A DNA stretch of 34,652 bases from an uncultured Bacteroidales bacterium (GCA_902798615.1 CADBXL010000040.1:1-34652), one strand, 5' to 3'; counted from the first letter of the stretch, positions 13,946 to 22,825 are shown. Notes: generated from the sequence alone by a model not told the origin. Numbers and translations: made by a program.

Positions 13946-14908
13946 ATGACAATTTTGGAGATGGAAAAACATAATTTTGTTACGATTGCCGACCTGTCAA
14001 GAGAGGAAATCCTTTACTTGATAAGTATGGCTCAAGAATTTGAGAAGCATCCTAACAGAGAGCTGCTCAAAGGTCGCGTGGTAGCCACTCTTTTCTTCGA
14101 GCCTTCCACACGCACACGTCTTTCATTCGAAACAGCCGCCAATCGTCTTGGCGCTCGCGTCATCGGCTTCTCTGATGCCAAGGTTACAAGCGCAACCAAG
14201 GGCGAGACATTGAAGGACACTATTCTCATGGTTTCAAACTATGCCGACGTGATAGCCATGCGCCATTACATTGAGGGAGCAGCACAATATGCTTCCGAGG
14301 TGGCTCCTATTCCTATCATAAATGCCGGTGACGGAGCTCACATGCACCCTTCACAATGTCTGCTCGACCTATATTCAATATACAAGACTCAGGGCACTCT
14401 CGACAACCTGAATATCTATCTTGTAGGAGACTTGAAATACGGCCGTACAGTTCACTCTCTCATCACGGCTATGCGTCATTTCAATCCGACCTTCCATTTC
14501 GTAGCTCCAAATGAGCTTGCTATGCCACAGGAATACAAGATGTACTGCCACCAGCACGGAATCAAGTATGTGGAGCATACGGAGTTCAACGAGCAGATTA
14601 TCTCGGATGCAGACATTATATATATGACTCGTGTACAGAAGGAGCGCTTCTCTGACCTTATGGAATACGAGCGTGTGAAGAATGTGTATATTCTCCATCG
14701 AGATATGCTCAAGCTCACCAAGAAGAACATGAAGATTCTTCACCCTCTGCCTCGCGTTAATGAGATTGCATACGATGTGGATGATGATCCTCACGCATAC
14801 TATATCCAGCAAGCAGGCAATGGATTATATGCCCGAGAGGCAATATTCTGCCATTGCCTCGGCATCACGCTGGAGGACATCAGAAATGATAAGACCATAA
14901 TAAATTAG
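13946..14908 (+). CDS. pyrB: Aspartate carbamoyltransferase, catalytic subunit
   Basis: A 320-residue catalytic chain that joins carbamoyl phosphate and aspartate in pyrimidine synthesis. The carbamoyl-phosphate signature FFEPSTRTR is at 50-58 and is followed by [29 protein letters not shown] and HPLPRVNEI are also present. A start at 13961 (MEKHNFVT) is equally plausible; the first five codons are not conserved as far as I can tell. The stop codon at 14906-14908 is directly followed by the first base of the DUF559 cassette. In this gene order pyrI would be expected next; here it is 542 bases further on. Confidence 0.97.
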   Translation: MTILEMEKHNFVTIADLSREEILYLISMAQEFEKHPNRELLKGRVVATLFFEPSTRTRLSFETAANRLGARVIGFSDAKVTSATKGETLKDTILMVSNYADVIAMRHYIEGAAQYASEVAPIPIINAGDGAHMHPSQCLLDLYSIYKTQGTLDNLNIYLVGDLKYGRTVHSLITAMRHFNPTFHFVAPNELAMPQEYKMYCHQHGIKYVEHTEFNEQIISDADIIYMTRVQKERFSDLMEYERVKNVYILHRDMLKLTKKNMKILHPLPRVNEIAYDVDDDPHAYYIQQAGNGLYAREAIFCHCLGITLEDIRNDKTIIN

Positions 14909-15446
14909 AAGACCCTCCCCCCTGCCCCTCCCATAAAGGGAGGGGAGTAGATACTAAAAATCCTGGATATGGCTGGAAACTACAAATACAATGGCCGTAT
15001 GACTTATGCCTCTCCTGACAGATATGGGCTTTTGAAAGTCTATGCGAGAGAAAACAGAAAGAATATGACATTAGCAGAAAGAGTGCTTTGGATGTCATTG
15101 AGCAAGAAATTTCTTGGGCATAGGTTTTATAGGCAACACATCATTGGTGACTACATCGTAGATTTCCTATGCCATGAGGATGGTCTTATAATAGAAGTTG
15201 ACGGAGGCTATCACTCTGAACCACGTCAAGCAGAGGATGATGAAATCCGTTCACGTCGTCTTGAGAATATGGGATTCCATGTCTTGCGTTTTTCCAATGA
15301 GGAAATCCTAAACAATCTAGAAGATGTGGAAGACAGAATATTAGATTTCTTAAAATAAATATTAACTCTAAAATGCGTACACCCCGCTAACGAAATAAAT
15401 GTAACTACTCCCCTCCCTTTATGGGAGGGGTGAGGGGGTGGGTCTT
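14909..15446. mobile_element. DUF559 cassette bounded by inverted GC-rich palindromes
   Basis: The left repeat 14909-14952 begins AAGACCC and contains CCCCTCCCATAAAGGGAGGG. The right repeat 15401-15446 contains CCCCTCCCTTTATGGGAGGG and ends GGGTCTT. Outer and inner edges are mirror images (inner left GGGGAGTAGATA, inner right GTAACTACTCCCC). The unit lies exactly between the pyrB stop codon and the start of pyrI (ATG at 15451) and contains one gene. An empty-looking pair of the same repeats is at 1763-1950. That the unit moves or spreads is inference. Confidence 0.6.
14969..15358 (+). CDS. DUF559 endonuclease-like protein
   Basis: A 129-residue protein of the DUF559 family, which belongs to the restriction-endonuclease-like fold and is related to Vsr mismatch endonucleases. 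The family pattern is complete: NMTLAERVLWMSLSKKFLGH, RFYRQHIIGDYIVDFLCHED, LIIEVDGGYHSE, then MGFHVLRFSNEEILNN. The likely metal-binding acidic residues lie in IVDF and IEVDGG. Biochemical function is not established for the family. It lies in the same direction between pyrB and pyrI, starting 60 bases after pyrB, and is enclosed by inverted palindromic repeats. It is unrelated to pyrimidine synthesis, so it looks like an insertion that leaves both neighbours intact. Confidence 0.9.
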   Translation: MAGNYKYNGRMTYASPDRYGLLKVYARENRKNMTLAERVLWMSLSKKFLGHRFYRQHIIGDYIVDFLCHEDGLIIEVDGGYHSEPRQAEDDEIRSRRLENMGFHVLRFSNEEILNNLEDVEDRILDFLK

Positions 15447-15450
15447 AATT

Positions 15451-15906
15451 ATGAATAAGAAAGAACGCTTGGTTGCCGCTATTGAGAACGGCACCGTTAT
15501 CGACCATATTCCATCTGAAAAGACTTATCAGGTGGCTTCACTTCTTGGGCTGCATAAGCTCACAGAGCCTGTGACTATTGGTTACAACTACCCATCAGAG
15601 AAGGTGGGAAAGAAAGGACTGATAAAGGTTTCCGACAAATTCTTCTCTGACGAGGAGATTTCACGTCTCTCTGTCGTTGCCCCAAAGGTGGTTTTAAGCA
15701 TCATCAAGGACTATGAGGTTGTTGAGAAGAAAACCGTTGAGATTCCTAATGAGCTCCACGGCATAGTGAAGTGTAACAATCCTAAGTGCATAACCAACAA
15801 TGAGCCAATGAACACCTACTTCACCGTGGTAGATAAGCTCAACGGCATCGTGCGTTGTCACTACTGTGACAAAGAGCAGGATATTAAGAATGTAAAGTTG
15901 TGCTAA
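15451..15906 (+). CDS. pyrI: Aspartate carbamoyltransferase, regulatory subunit
   Basis: A 151-residue regulatory chain. The N-terminal nucleotide-binding domain ([12 protein letters not shown]-like: [20 protein letters not shown]) binds the allosteric effectors in the known family. The C-terminal zinc domain has Cys108, Cys113, Cys136 and Cys139 (KCNNPKC, RCHYC), which contact the catalytic chain. An upstream in-frame ATG at 15421 lies inside the palindromic repeat and would add [10 protein letters not shown], which the family lacks, so the start at 15451 is used. The DUF559 cassette separates it from pyrB, and no promoter was seen in between, so it probably depends on read-through. Confidence 0.96.
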   Translation: MNKKERLVAAIENGTVIDHIPSEKTYQVASLLGLHKLTEPVTIGYNYPSEKVGKKGLIKVSDKFFSDEEISRLSVVAPKVVLSIIKDYEVVEKKTVEIPNELHGIVKCNNPKCITNNEPMNTYFTVVDKLNGIVRCHYCDKEQDIKNVKLC

Positions 15907-15950
15907 GAAACAGACAGTCCCTTTCCTTAGACAAGGAATTAGATACAAAA

Positions 15951-15985
15951 AATCCCTCAAGCTGATAAGCCTGAGGGATTTTTTT
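15951..15985 (+). terminator. pyrI terminator
   Basis: AATCCCTCAAGCT and AGCCTGAGGGATT form a stem with a GATA loop, followed by seven Ts. The stem is nearly the same as that of the typA terminator at 16761-16788. Confidence 0.85.
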
Positions 15986-16032
15986 ATATTATTGCAGTAT
16001 GTCTAAAAAGAGATACGCTTACACTAAAATCC

Positions 16033-16056
16033 TTATTGTTACCTGTTACTTGTTAC
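16033..16056. repeat. 7-bp-period array (complement of GTAACAA type)
   Basis: TTATTGTTACCTGTTAC and one further TTGTTAC unit. It lies just before the second 11-bp array and in opposite orientation to 16468-16493. Confidence 0.75.
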
Positions 16057-16070
16057 TGGGCGTGATTTCC

Positions 16071-16202
16071 GCTTGTCGCACCTTCGCTAAGCCTTCGCTA
16101 TGCCTTCGCTCTAAGTCCGCTCCTAGGACTATAGGATGAACGGACCTACAACGGACTTACAACGGACCTACAACGGACCTAGAACGGACCTACATTGGAA
16201 GG
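16071..16202. repeat. 11-bp-period array A, copy 2
   Basis: Twelve units of 11 bases: GCTTGTCGCAC, CTTCGCTAAGC, CTTCGCTATGC, CTTCGCTCTAA, GTCCGCTCCTA, GGACTATAGGA, TGAACGGACCT, ACAACGGACTT, two of ACAACGGACCT, AGAACGGACCT and ACATTGGAAGG. Compared with 104-202 the right arm has exactly one more ACAACGGACCT unit, showing that whole 11-base units are gained or lost. Confidence 0.88.
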
Positions 16203-16467
16203 AGTTGAAAGTTCTTGCAGAATCCCATTGAAGCCAATATTAAGTTTGGAGGATGGTTTTGAGAATGGTTTTCACGTTTTACATCGTTTTTCAAGCATAC
16301 AGAGTAGGGCGAATCAGCTATGAATTAATGCTTATTGTTATGCTATTGAGACTATCAGCAGCCTATACTCTGCCCTGTGATTACATGTTAACAGCTTCAT
16401 TATCTTTACTTTAGGCAACTATAGCCAAGATCTGAATCTCGTTCAGCAAGCAAGATAATCACGGTCA

Positions 16468-16493
16468 GTAACAAGTAACAGGTAACAATAAGG
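16468..16493. repeat. 7-bp-period array (GTAACAA type), second copy
   Basis: GTAACAA, GTAACAG, GTAACAA, TAAGG: identical to 468-493. Confidence 0.8.
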
Positions 16494-16597
16494 ATTTTAG
16501 TGCATGGCCAAAAATTTTACAGAATATTTCTAAGGAGTTTATATACCTTATTATATATAGAATAATAAAATATAGGCAGTTGATTATACTATTTTTC

Positions 16598-16621
16598 TTA
16601 TTGTTACCCGTTACTTGTTAC
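16598..16621. repeat. 7-bp-period array, inverted partner of 16468-16493
   Basis: TTATTGTTACCCGTTAC followed by TTGTTAC. It is complementary to the array about 105 bases to the left. Confidence 0.75.
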
Positions 16622-16754
16622 CAACACGTTTTCTGGGATTATGAAATAGTGGCTTACCGTAGAAACAGCATATCCGAAGTTCTGTGTTTCAAGTACTTCG
16701 GACATGCTTTGTGTCGTTTGCCGGACACCAATAATTTCTAATTCCAAAGGAATA

Positions 16755-16788
16755 CAAAAAATCCCCCAAGCTAATTAGCCTGAGGGAT
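16755..16788 (-). terminator. typA terminator
   Basis: On the minus strand ATCCCTCAGGCT, a short loop, AGCTTGGGGGAT and then a run of six Ts. Two G-U pairs are needed in the stem. Confidence 0.8.
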
Positions 16789-16825
16789 AATAGTATATAA
16801 CATCCTTCCCTTTGGGAAGGCTTGG

Positions 16826-18628
16826 TTAGGCTTTACTGGCCTTCTTTCTATCGTTGTGATCGAGAATAATCTTACGGATACGCATTGACTGAGGAGTAAC
16901 CTCAACCATCTCGTCCTCCTTGATATATTCAAGACATTCCTCAAGAGAGAGAACTGTACGAGGAATGATGCGAGCCTTATCATCAGTACCAGAAGCACGA
17001 ACATTGGTGAGCTGCTTTGCCTTCGTAACATTGATCACGAGGTCAATCTCATGGATGTGCTCACCAACCACCTGACCAGCATATACTTCCTCACCTGGTT
17101 CGATGAAGAACTTACCACGATCCTGAAGCTTGTCAATAGAATAAGCGAATGCTGTACCTGTCTCAAGCGCAATCATACTACCGTTAGTACGGCGGATAAT
17201 CTCGCCCTTGAATGGCTGATACTCCTTGAAACGATGTGCCATGATAGCCTCCCCCTGTGAAGCTGTAAGTACGTTGGTACGGAGTCCCATGATACCGCGT
17301 GAAGGAATGTCGAACTCAATGTTCACGCGACCGCCCTGACTCTCCATAGATGTCATCTCACCCTTACGACGGGTAACCATATCAATCATCTTGCTTGAGA
17401 ATTCCTCAGGCACATTGATTGTGAGTTCCTCAATAGGCTCACACTTCACGCCATCGATTTCCTTATAAATAACAGTTGGCTGACCAACCTGAAGTTCATA
17501 GCCTTCACGACGCATTGTCTCGATGAGTACAGAAAGATGAAGCACACCACGACCGCTAACTACCCACTTATCAGTTGAATCCTCGAAAGGCTGTACACGA
17601 AGGGCAAGGTTTTTCTCAAGTTCCTTCTGCAGACGGTCGCTAATATGACGTGAGGTAACGAACTTACCCTCCTTACCGAAAAATGGCGAGTCGTTGATAG
17701 TGAAGAGCATAGACATTGTAGGCTCATCGATAGCGATAGGTGTCATTGCCTCTGGATTCTCGAAGTCGCATATAGTATCACCTATCTCAAACTTCTCCAG
17801 ACCGATAATAGCACAGATGTCACCACTCTGCACACTCTCCACCTTTGAGTGGCCCATACCGTCAAAAACATGAAGTTCCTTAATCTTTGTCTTCTCGAAA
17901 GTACCGTCACGATGTGCGATAGTTACATTCTGGCCTTCCTTGAGTTCACCACGATGAACACGTCCAACGGCAATACGACCTGTATAGTTTGAATAGTCGA
18001 GCGAAGTGATAAGCATCTGAGGGGTACCCTCCAAATGCTCTGGAGCAGGAATCACCTCTACAATCTTGTCAAGAAGATAATCTATGTTATCTGTAGGTTT
18101 ATGATAGTCTTCTGCCATCCACCCGTTCTTTGCTGAACCATAGACAACAGGGAAGTCGAGCTGGTCTTCTGTAGCATTGAGTGAGAACATAAGGTCGAAC
18201 ACCATCTCATAAACCTCTTCTGGACGGCAGTTTGGCTTATCTACCTTATTAACAACCACGATAGGCTTCAAACCCATCTGCAAGGCTTTCTGAAGCACGA
18301 AACGAGTCTGAGGCATAGGACCCTCAAAGGCATCCACGAGCAACAGACAACCGTCTGCCATATTCAGCACGCGCTCCACCTCACCACCGAAGTCCGAGTG
18401 TCCCGGTGTATCAAGAATATTGATTTTTGTCCCCTTCCAATTGATTGATACGTTCTTTGAAAGAATCGTAATTCCACGCTCTCTCTCAAGGTCATTTGCG
18501 TCAAGTACCTGGTCAGAATTATTCTGCCCCTCACGGAACAACTTTCCTGCCAACATCATTTTATCAACCAATGTGGTCTTTCCGTGGTCAACATGCGCAA
18601 TTACCGCAATATTTCTTATATCCTGCAT
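16826..18628 (-). CDS. typA: Translational GTPase TypA/BipA
   Basis: A 600-residue ribosome-associated GTPase of the EF-G family. G1 AHVDHGKTT is at 11-19, the switch I region RERGIT at 50-55, G3 DTPGH at 74-78 and G4 NKVD at 128-131. A beta-barrel domain follows, then EF-G-like domains and the TypA-specific C-terminal domain (TNVRASGTDDK, LSLEECLEYIKEDEMVEVTP). In the known family it helps ribosome assembly and stress or low-temperature growth. It is a single gene with its own promoter and terminator, divergent from the glycosyltransferase gene. Nothing is unusual in length or motifs. Confidence 0.98.
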   Translation of the reverse strand: MQDIRNIAVIAHVDHGKTTLVDKMMLAGKLFREGQNNSDQVLDANDLERERGITILSKNVSINWKGTKINILDTPGHSDFGGEVERVLNMADGCLLLVDAFEGPMPQTRFVLQKALQMGLKPIVVVNKVDKPNCRPEEVYEMVFDLMFSLNATEDQLDFPVVYGSAKNGWMAEDYHKPTDNIDYLLDKIVEVIPAPEHLEGTPQMLITSLDYSNYTGRIAVGRVHRGELKEGQNVTIAHRDGTFEKTKIKELHVFDGMGHSKVESVQSGDICAIIGLEKFEIGDTICDFENPEAMTPIAIDEPTMSMLFTINDSPFFGKEGKFVTSRHISDRLQKELEKNLALRVQPFEDSTDKWVVSGRGVLHLSVLIETMRREGYELQVGQPTVIYKEIDGVKCEPIEELTINVPEEFSSKMIDMVTRRKGEMTSMESQGGRVNIEFDIPSRGIMGLRTNVLTASQGEAIMAHRFKEYQPFKGEIIRRTNGSMIALETGTAFAYSIDKLQDRGKFFIEPGEEVYAGQVVGEHIHEIDLVINVTKAKQLTNVRASGTDDKARIIPRTVLSLEECLEYIKEDEMVEVTPQSMRIRKIILDHNDRKKASKA

Positions 18629-18665
18629 AATTTGTATTTTTTCAGTGTTTTCTCGAAAACGGGTG

Positions 18666-18697
18666 CAAAATTACTCATTTTCTGCGAGATGGACAAA
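18666..18697 (-). promoter_or_regulatory. typA promoter
   Basis: On the minus strand TTTG (18694-18697), 20 bases, then TAATTTTG (18666-18673). The leader is about 30 bases. Confidence 0.75.
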
Positions 18698-18811
18698 TAT
18701 TTGAGCAAAAATTTGTGTAGCATACAACTTTTTATTAATAAGCCATAGTGACAAATACTCACTGTCAGGAAAAAAAACGTCCCAAGATATGCTTTTCTCG
18801 ATTTTTATTAG

Positions 18812-18819
18812 TACCTTTG
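18812..18819 (+). promoter_or_regulatory. -7 box of the glycosyltransferase gene
   Basis: TACCTTTG on the plus strand, about 118 bases before the ATG; the -33 region is poor. The leader contains TGTCATTTTCAACAATGACA and an AAAGGAAA/TTTCCTTT pair, either of which could form weak hairpins. The interval 18629-18936 otherwise holds only the two divergent promoters. Confidence 0.5.
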
Positions 18820-18936
18820 CATGTCATTTTCAACAATGACAAATGTAAAATAAGAGGTAAATGTAAATAAGACAAAGGAAACTGCTCAACATATCAACGA
18901 CCAATTTCCTTTACCCATAATTAACCATTACGCAAA

Positions 18937-20085
18937 ATGAACGCAAGAAAAGTTATTGGCTTTGTCTCCATGGACGATCCATTCCACAACAGGGTGGCTT
19001 GGAGCGGTACAGTTTACAAACTTAGAGAAGCAATAGAAATGGCAGGCTTTGAAGTAAGATGGATACCCTATAATGCCAGTTTGAAAAACAGAATGCTGGA
19101 TTATTCCATAAGAATACAAAACCGTATTTTCCGCAAAAGGATATGGCTGACAAAATATCATTTTCGCCCAGTTGTAAAACTGTGGGCAAAAGAGATTGAC
19201 GCCTGCCCCGCAATAAAAGAATGTGATTATCTTTTCTTTCCTCTTGGAGCCCAAATTGCATTGTTCTCCAAGAGCGGGAAACCATATATCAATGTTTCTG
19301 GCCACACTATTGTTGACATGCTTAACTATTACTTCTACAACGTAACCGAGAAGTCTAAGGCAATGGCAATTGAAATGGATGCTGCGGCTGCACAGAAAGC
19401 ATTCATTAACATTCGTTCTTCAAAATGGGCGAATGACGGTTTGATAAATTATTATCATTGCGACAGCAAAAAATGTCATATATTAGAATTCGGACCAAAC
19501 ATCGACACTAAAGATATCAGAAAAGGACAGACATACAAAGGCGGACAACTCAAGATATTATTCTCAGGAATTGATTGGGGACGCAAGGGTGGTAACATAG
19601 CCGTAGAAACCGTAGAGATACTGAGGAGTAAGGGAATTGACGCAAAATTGATTGTGGCAGGTCCCAAGCATTGCCCTGACATATGCAATGGAAAAGACTA
19701 CATAGACTTCGTCGGTTATCTCAACAAAAACAATGCTGTTGATTACGACAAATACCTTAGCCTGTACGAAAATGCCCACATACTATTATTGCCAACAAAG
19801 GCAGAATGCGGTGCTATTGTATATTCTGAGGCTGCTGCGGCCGGCATTCCATGCTATACATACCTTACCGGAGGAGCTAGCAATTCTGTAGTGAATGGTG
19901 TAAACGGCTATACTATACCATTAGGTTCGCCAGCTAGTGCTTTTGCAGAACAAATACTCAAAGACATTAGAACGGGTCGTATACCTTCTTTGCATGAAGG
20001 AGCCCTAAATCTCTTCAAGGAGAAGTTAAGTTGGGAAGCTTGGGCAAGGGGCTTCAAAAAGATAATGGAAGAAGCATCAGCTTAA
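18937..20085 (+). CDS. Glycosyltransferase, GT4 type
   Basis: A 382-residue cytoplasmic GT-B glycosyltransferase without a signal peptide. The C-terminal nucleotide-sugar domain starts near 205 (LKILFSGIDWGRKGGNIAVE) and carries the E-x7-E motif of retaining GT4 enzymes as Glu290 and Glu298 (AECGAIVYSEAAAAGIP), then GVNGYTIPLG. The N-terminal acceptor domain has FVSMDDPFHNRVAWSGTVYK and VSGHTIVDMLNYYF. The sugar and acceptor cannot be read from sequence; capsule, O-antigen or protein glycosylation are possible. It stands alone with a long leader and a strong terminator. Confidence 0.9.
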   Translation: MNARKVIGFVSMDDPFHNRVAWSGTVYKLREAIEMAGFEVRWIPYNASLKNRMLDYSIRIQNRIFRKRIWLTKYHFRPVVKLWAKEIDACPAIKECDYLFFPLGAQIALFSKSGKPYINVSGHTIVDMLNYYFYNVTEKSKAMAIEMDAAAAQKAFINIRSSKWANDGLINYYHCDSKKCHILEFGPNIDTKDIRKGQTYKGGQLKILFSGIDWGRKGGNIAVETVEILRSKGIDAKLIVAGPKHCPDICNGKDYIDFVGYLNKNNAVDYDKYLSLYENAHILLLPTKAECGAIVYSEAAAAGIPCYTYLTGGASNSVVNGVNGYTIPLGSPASAFAEQILKDIRTGRIPSLHEGALNLFKEKLSWEAWARGFKKIMEEASA

Positions 20086-20121
20086 GCCTACGTAAACCCT
20101 TCCAAGAATTATAGACACGCA

Positions 20122-20164
20122 AAAAGAGCCTACCCAGAATGAATATTCGAGGTAGGCTCTTTTG
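20122..20164. terminator. Bidirectional terminator between convergent genes
   Basis: AAGAGCCTACC (20124-20134) pairs with GGTAGGCTCTT (20151-20161), with T-rich flanks on both strands. It serves the glycosyltransferase (plus) and yfhO-type gene (minus). Confidence 0.88.
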
Positions 20165-20179
20165 GGTTACATTTTATAT

Positions 20180-22666
20180 TTATGCAGTCTTCTTTCGATA
20201 CGTAAGGAAGAGCGATACGGCAATTGCAATCACCAATGCCACGAGACTGCCGTATGCAATTGCCTCGGTTGTATCGATAGTCTTTGGACGGAACTCAAGC
20301 ACCACCTTGTGACTACCTCCCTTAATGTTAATAGCACGGAGCACATAGTTCACACGCCCCACCTCTACAGGCTGTCCGTCAACCGTGGCTGTCCATCCAG
20401 GGTAATACACCTCAGAGAATACAACGACTCCACCATTCTTTGAGTTTACGTCATATCTCAGCTCATTTGGTGCGTAGGATGTAATCTTTACCATTGATGC
20501 AGAATCCTGAGCCACGCTCTTGCCAAGCACGCTCTCAAACTTCTTATCGGCAACTGCCACGTTGTGGAGATTGATCTTGCCAATTGCATCTATTTCCTCA
20601 TTGGCATTATCCACATACTTCACCTCGCTAACCATCCATGCAGCCCCCATAGCGTGAGGGTTCATCACAGGAGTGGTGGCACCACCCTGAAGTGGCATGA
20701 TGAAATATTTGGCATTGAGCATATTCAGGATAGGATATACGGAATCACCGTTCACCTTCTGCATATCGCCCTGAGCCTCAACAACTGCCCCCATCGCCTT
20801 CTGCATCTCTGGGGAGATATATTTCTCCACAAGTTCCTGATAGCGACGGAGTTTTGCTGCATGATAGCCTCCGATGCTCTTGTGGAAGTATGATGTCTCA
20901 TTCTCATTAAAGGTGTTGCTCGCGAAGTTGAGCACACGATAGTCAGGATCCTTGTCCTCAAGAATCAGCTTGTCGGTCTCTGTCATCTCCTGTGGAGCCG
21001 TACGGATAGTATTGCTCACGAACATATCATCATAGAGATAACGCTTGTTCACCTGCCACATATCCACCAGGCAAAGCACCGTGATGATTGCAACCATCAT
21101 CCCTGCTGACATCTTCCTCATCTTATATACAAAGAGAGCGGCAAAGCCGATAAGGATAATGAATACGCTACGCCAACAATCCGACTGGAAGATAGCCACA
21201 CGGATATCCTTGAGGTTTGCGAGAAGCGGATTCAACTCCTCGGCAGGGAATTGTGACAATGCTCTCATCTCAGAAGGACTCACAAATTCGTCGAAGAACA
21301 GCGTTGGCATAAGGGCAAAGAGTAATGCTATGCCCCCCGTCAAACCAAGTGAGAGATACAGGAAATTCAACTTAGGGAAACGCTTGCACTTCACACACTC
21401 CGGATCCTCAATGAACTTCTTCAAAGCAAGCATGGCAAGGAACGGAATGGTGAACTCTGCAATAACAAGTATTGAAGCCACCGTGCGGAACTTGGCATAC
21501 ATCGGCACATAGTCGATGAAGAAATCCGTAAACGGCATGAAATTCCTTCCCCATGAGAGAAGAATTGACAGTATGGTAGCAACAAGCAATGCCCACTTTA
21601 TACTTCCCTTCACAATGAACAGTCCAAGGATGAAGAGCAGGAGCACGAAAGCACCCACATACACAGGACCACTTGTTCCTGGCTGAGTTCCCCAGTACTG
21701 TCCTAACTGCTGATATATCTGTATGTACATCGGATTAGCCTTCTCCTGAGCAATCTCGTTGGAATAAAGGGATACCGAAGCTCCACCCTTTGTGTTAGGT
21801 ACGAGCAGAGTCCATGTCTCGCTTAATCCATAGCTCCATTGGGTGATATAATCACGCTCCAAACCTGATGAAGTCTGATTGCCAGTATTTGCCTTCACCA
21901 ATTCGCTCTTTCCTCGCATACTCTCCTTCTGGTATTCCCAAGTGTGGTATAGGTTTGATATATTCGCACCAATACCCAATACAGCACCGATAGCACACAC
22001 GGCAGTAGCCTTTACAAAGTGCAGATACTTCTTCTGGCGAATAGCATCTACAAGGAAACCGATGATGAGGAATGCGATGATGAACAAATAGTAATAGGTC
22101 ATCTGCACGTGATTGGCATTCACCTCAAAGGCGGAGAAGATACCCGTTACTATGAGTCCTTGCAAATACTTCCCCTTATATGCCAATAGCACACCAGCAA
22201 TCATAGGAGGCAGATAGGCGAGAGCCATCACCTTCCATATATGTCCTGCGGCGATGATGATGAAGAAATAGCTTGAGAATGCCCATATTACAGCCCCTAA
22301 TGATGCCAGATACCAACGGAAATCAAATGCACGAAGAAGGATGTAGAAGCCGAGAAGATACGCAAACACATACCACACATTCTCAGGCAACCACAAGTGA
22401 TATGCATTCATCACATTGTTCAAAGTGGTTGAAGACTCGTATGAAGGAGCACTCTGATAGGTTGGCATTCCGCAGAACGCAGAGCCTGTCCAACGTGATT
22501 TCTCACCAGTCTTCTCATAATACTCAGATGTCTCCTGTCCCAATCCACGTCCCGCAGACGAGTCATGACGGAAAAGAATCCTGCCCTCTGTATCGGCAGG
22601 GAAAAAATAGGCGAACGAGATGATTGCGAAGAGCACAACCACCAGAGCGTCCGGCCAAAAACGCAT
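20180..22666 (-). CDS. YfhO-family multi-spanning membrane protein
   Basis: An 828-residue inner-membrane protein of the YfhO family. Many hydrophobic segments fill the N-terminal 560 residues (ALVVVLFAIISFAYFF, VWYVFAYLLGFYILL, WALLVATILSILLSW). A soluble C-terminal part follows (VVVFSEVYYPGWTATVDGQP, typical for the family), then a last membrane helix (ALVIAIAVSLFLTY). Firmicute YfhO proteins are linked to glycosylation of teichoic acids; the role in Bacteroidota is not known. A frame to 22690 would add MVNCKSFF, which is encoded by a 7-bp array, so I start at MRFWPDAL. Confidence 0.9.
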   Translation of the reverse strand: MRFWPDALVVVLFAIISFAYFFPADTEGRILFRHDSSAGRGLGQETSEYYEKTGEKSRWTGSAFCGMPTYQSAPSYESSTTLNNVMNAYHLWLPENVWYVFAYLLGFYILLRAFDFRWYLASLGAVIWAFSSYFFIIIAAGHIWKVMALAYLPPMIAGVLLAYKGKYLQGLIVTGIFSAFEVNANHVQMTYYYLFIIAFLIIGFLVDAIRQKKYLHFVKATAVCAIGAVLGIGANISNLYHTWEYQKESMRGKSELVKANTGNQTSSGLERDYITQWSYGLSETWTLLVPNTKGGASVSLYSNEIAQEKANPMYIQIYQQLGQYWGTQPGTSGPVYVGAFVLLLFILGLFIVKGSIKWALLVATILSILLSWGRNFMPFTDFFIDYVPMYAKFRTVASILVIAEFTIPFLAMLALKKFIEDPECVKCKRFPKLNFLYLSLGLTGGIALLFALMPTLFFDEFVSPSEMRALSQFPAEELNPLLANLKDIRVAIFQSDCWRSVFIILIGFAALFVYKMRKMSAGMMVAIITVLCLVDMWQVNKRYLYDDMFVSNTIRTAPQEMTETDKLILEDKDPDYRVLNFASNTFNENETSYFHKSIGGYHAAKLRRYQELVEKYISPEMQKAMGAVVEAQGDMQKVNGDSVYPILNMLNAKYFIMPLQGGATTPVMNPHAMGAAWMVSEVKYVDNANEEIDAIGKINLHNVAVADKKFESVLGKSVAQDSASMVKITSYAPNELRYDVNSKNGGVVVFSEVYYPGWTATVDGQPVEVGRVNYVLRAINIKGGSHKVVLEFRPKTIDTTEAIAYGSLVALVIAIAVSLFLTYRKKTA

Positions 22667-22673
22667 AAAAAAT

Positions 22674-22708
22674 GATTTACAATTTACCATTTACGATTTA
22701 CAATTTTA
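22674..22708. repeat. 7-bp-period array (GATTTAC type)
   Basis: GATTTAC, AATTTAC, CATTTAC, GATTTAC, AATTTTA: five 7-base units in the leader of the yfhO-type gene, between its promoter (22750-22781) and its start codon. Confidence 0.85.
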
Positions 22709-22749
22709 CCCACTATATCATCTTTATTAGCGGAAGTTGTTTGCGGATG

Positions 22750-22781
22750 CAAAGATAATAATATTTTTTGTAAAAAACAAA
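22750..22781 (-). promoter_or_regulatory. Promoter of the yfhO-type gene
   Basis: On the minus strand TTTG (22778-22781), 20 bases, then TATCTTTG (22750-22757). The leader of about 75 bases contains the 7-bp array. Confidence 0.7.
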
Positions 22782-22825
22782 TGTTTACCACACCGATTTA
22801 TTTTTCGTCCCCAAAGGTGTAAATG

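Larger units (their letters stand above)
16071..16622. repeat. Dispersed intergenic repeat, copy 2
   Basis: This second copy of the element at 104-619 lies between the convergent pyrI and typA genes. Core 16192-16300 matches 192-300 at 106 of 109 positions; flanking parts are more diverged. It ends in the inverted 7-bp arrays 16468-16493 and 16598-16621 around an AT-rich centre. The interval 15907-16825 holds no supported gene, only this element and two terminators. Confidence 0.82.

Noticed and set aside
13854-13952. 33-residue N-terminal extension of the PBP
   Set aside because: It overlaps the -7 box at 13870-13877, and the membrane anchor starts after Met34 of that frame.
15421-15450. 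Earlier start for pyrI inside the palindromic repeat
   Set aside because: It would add ten repeat-encoded residues absent from the family. ATG 15451 gives the normal N-terminus.
22667-22690. Eight-residue extension of the YfhO protein
   Set aside because: It is encoded partly by the 7-bp array. The family-like N-terminus starts at MRFWPDAL.
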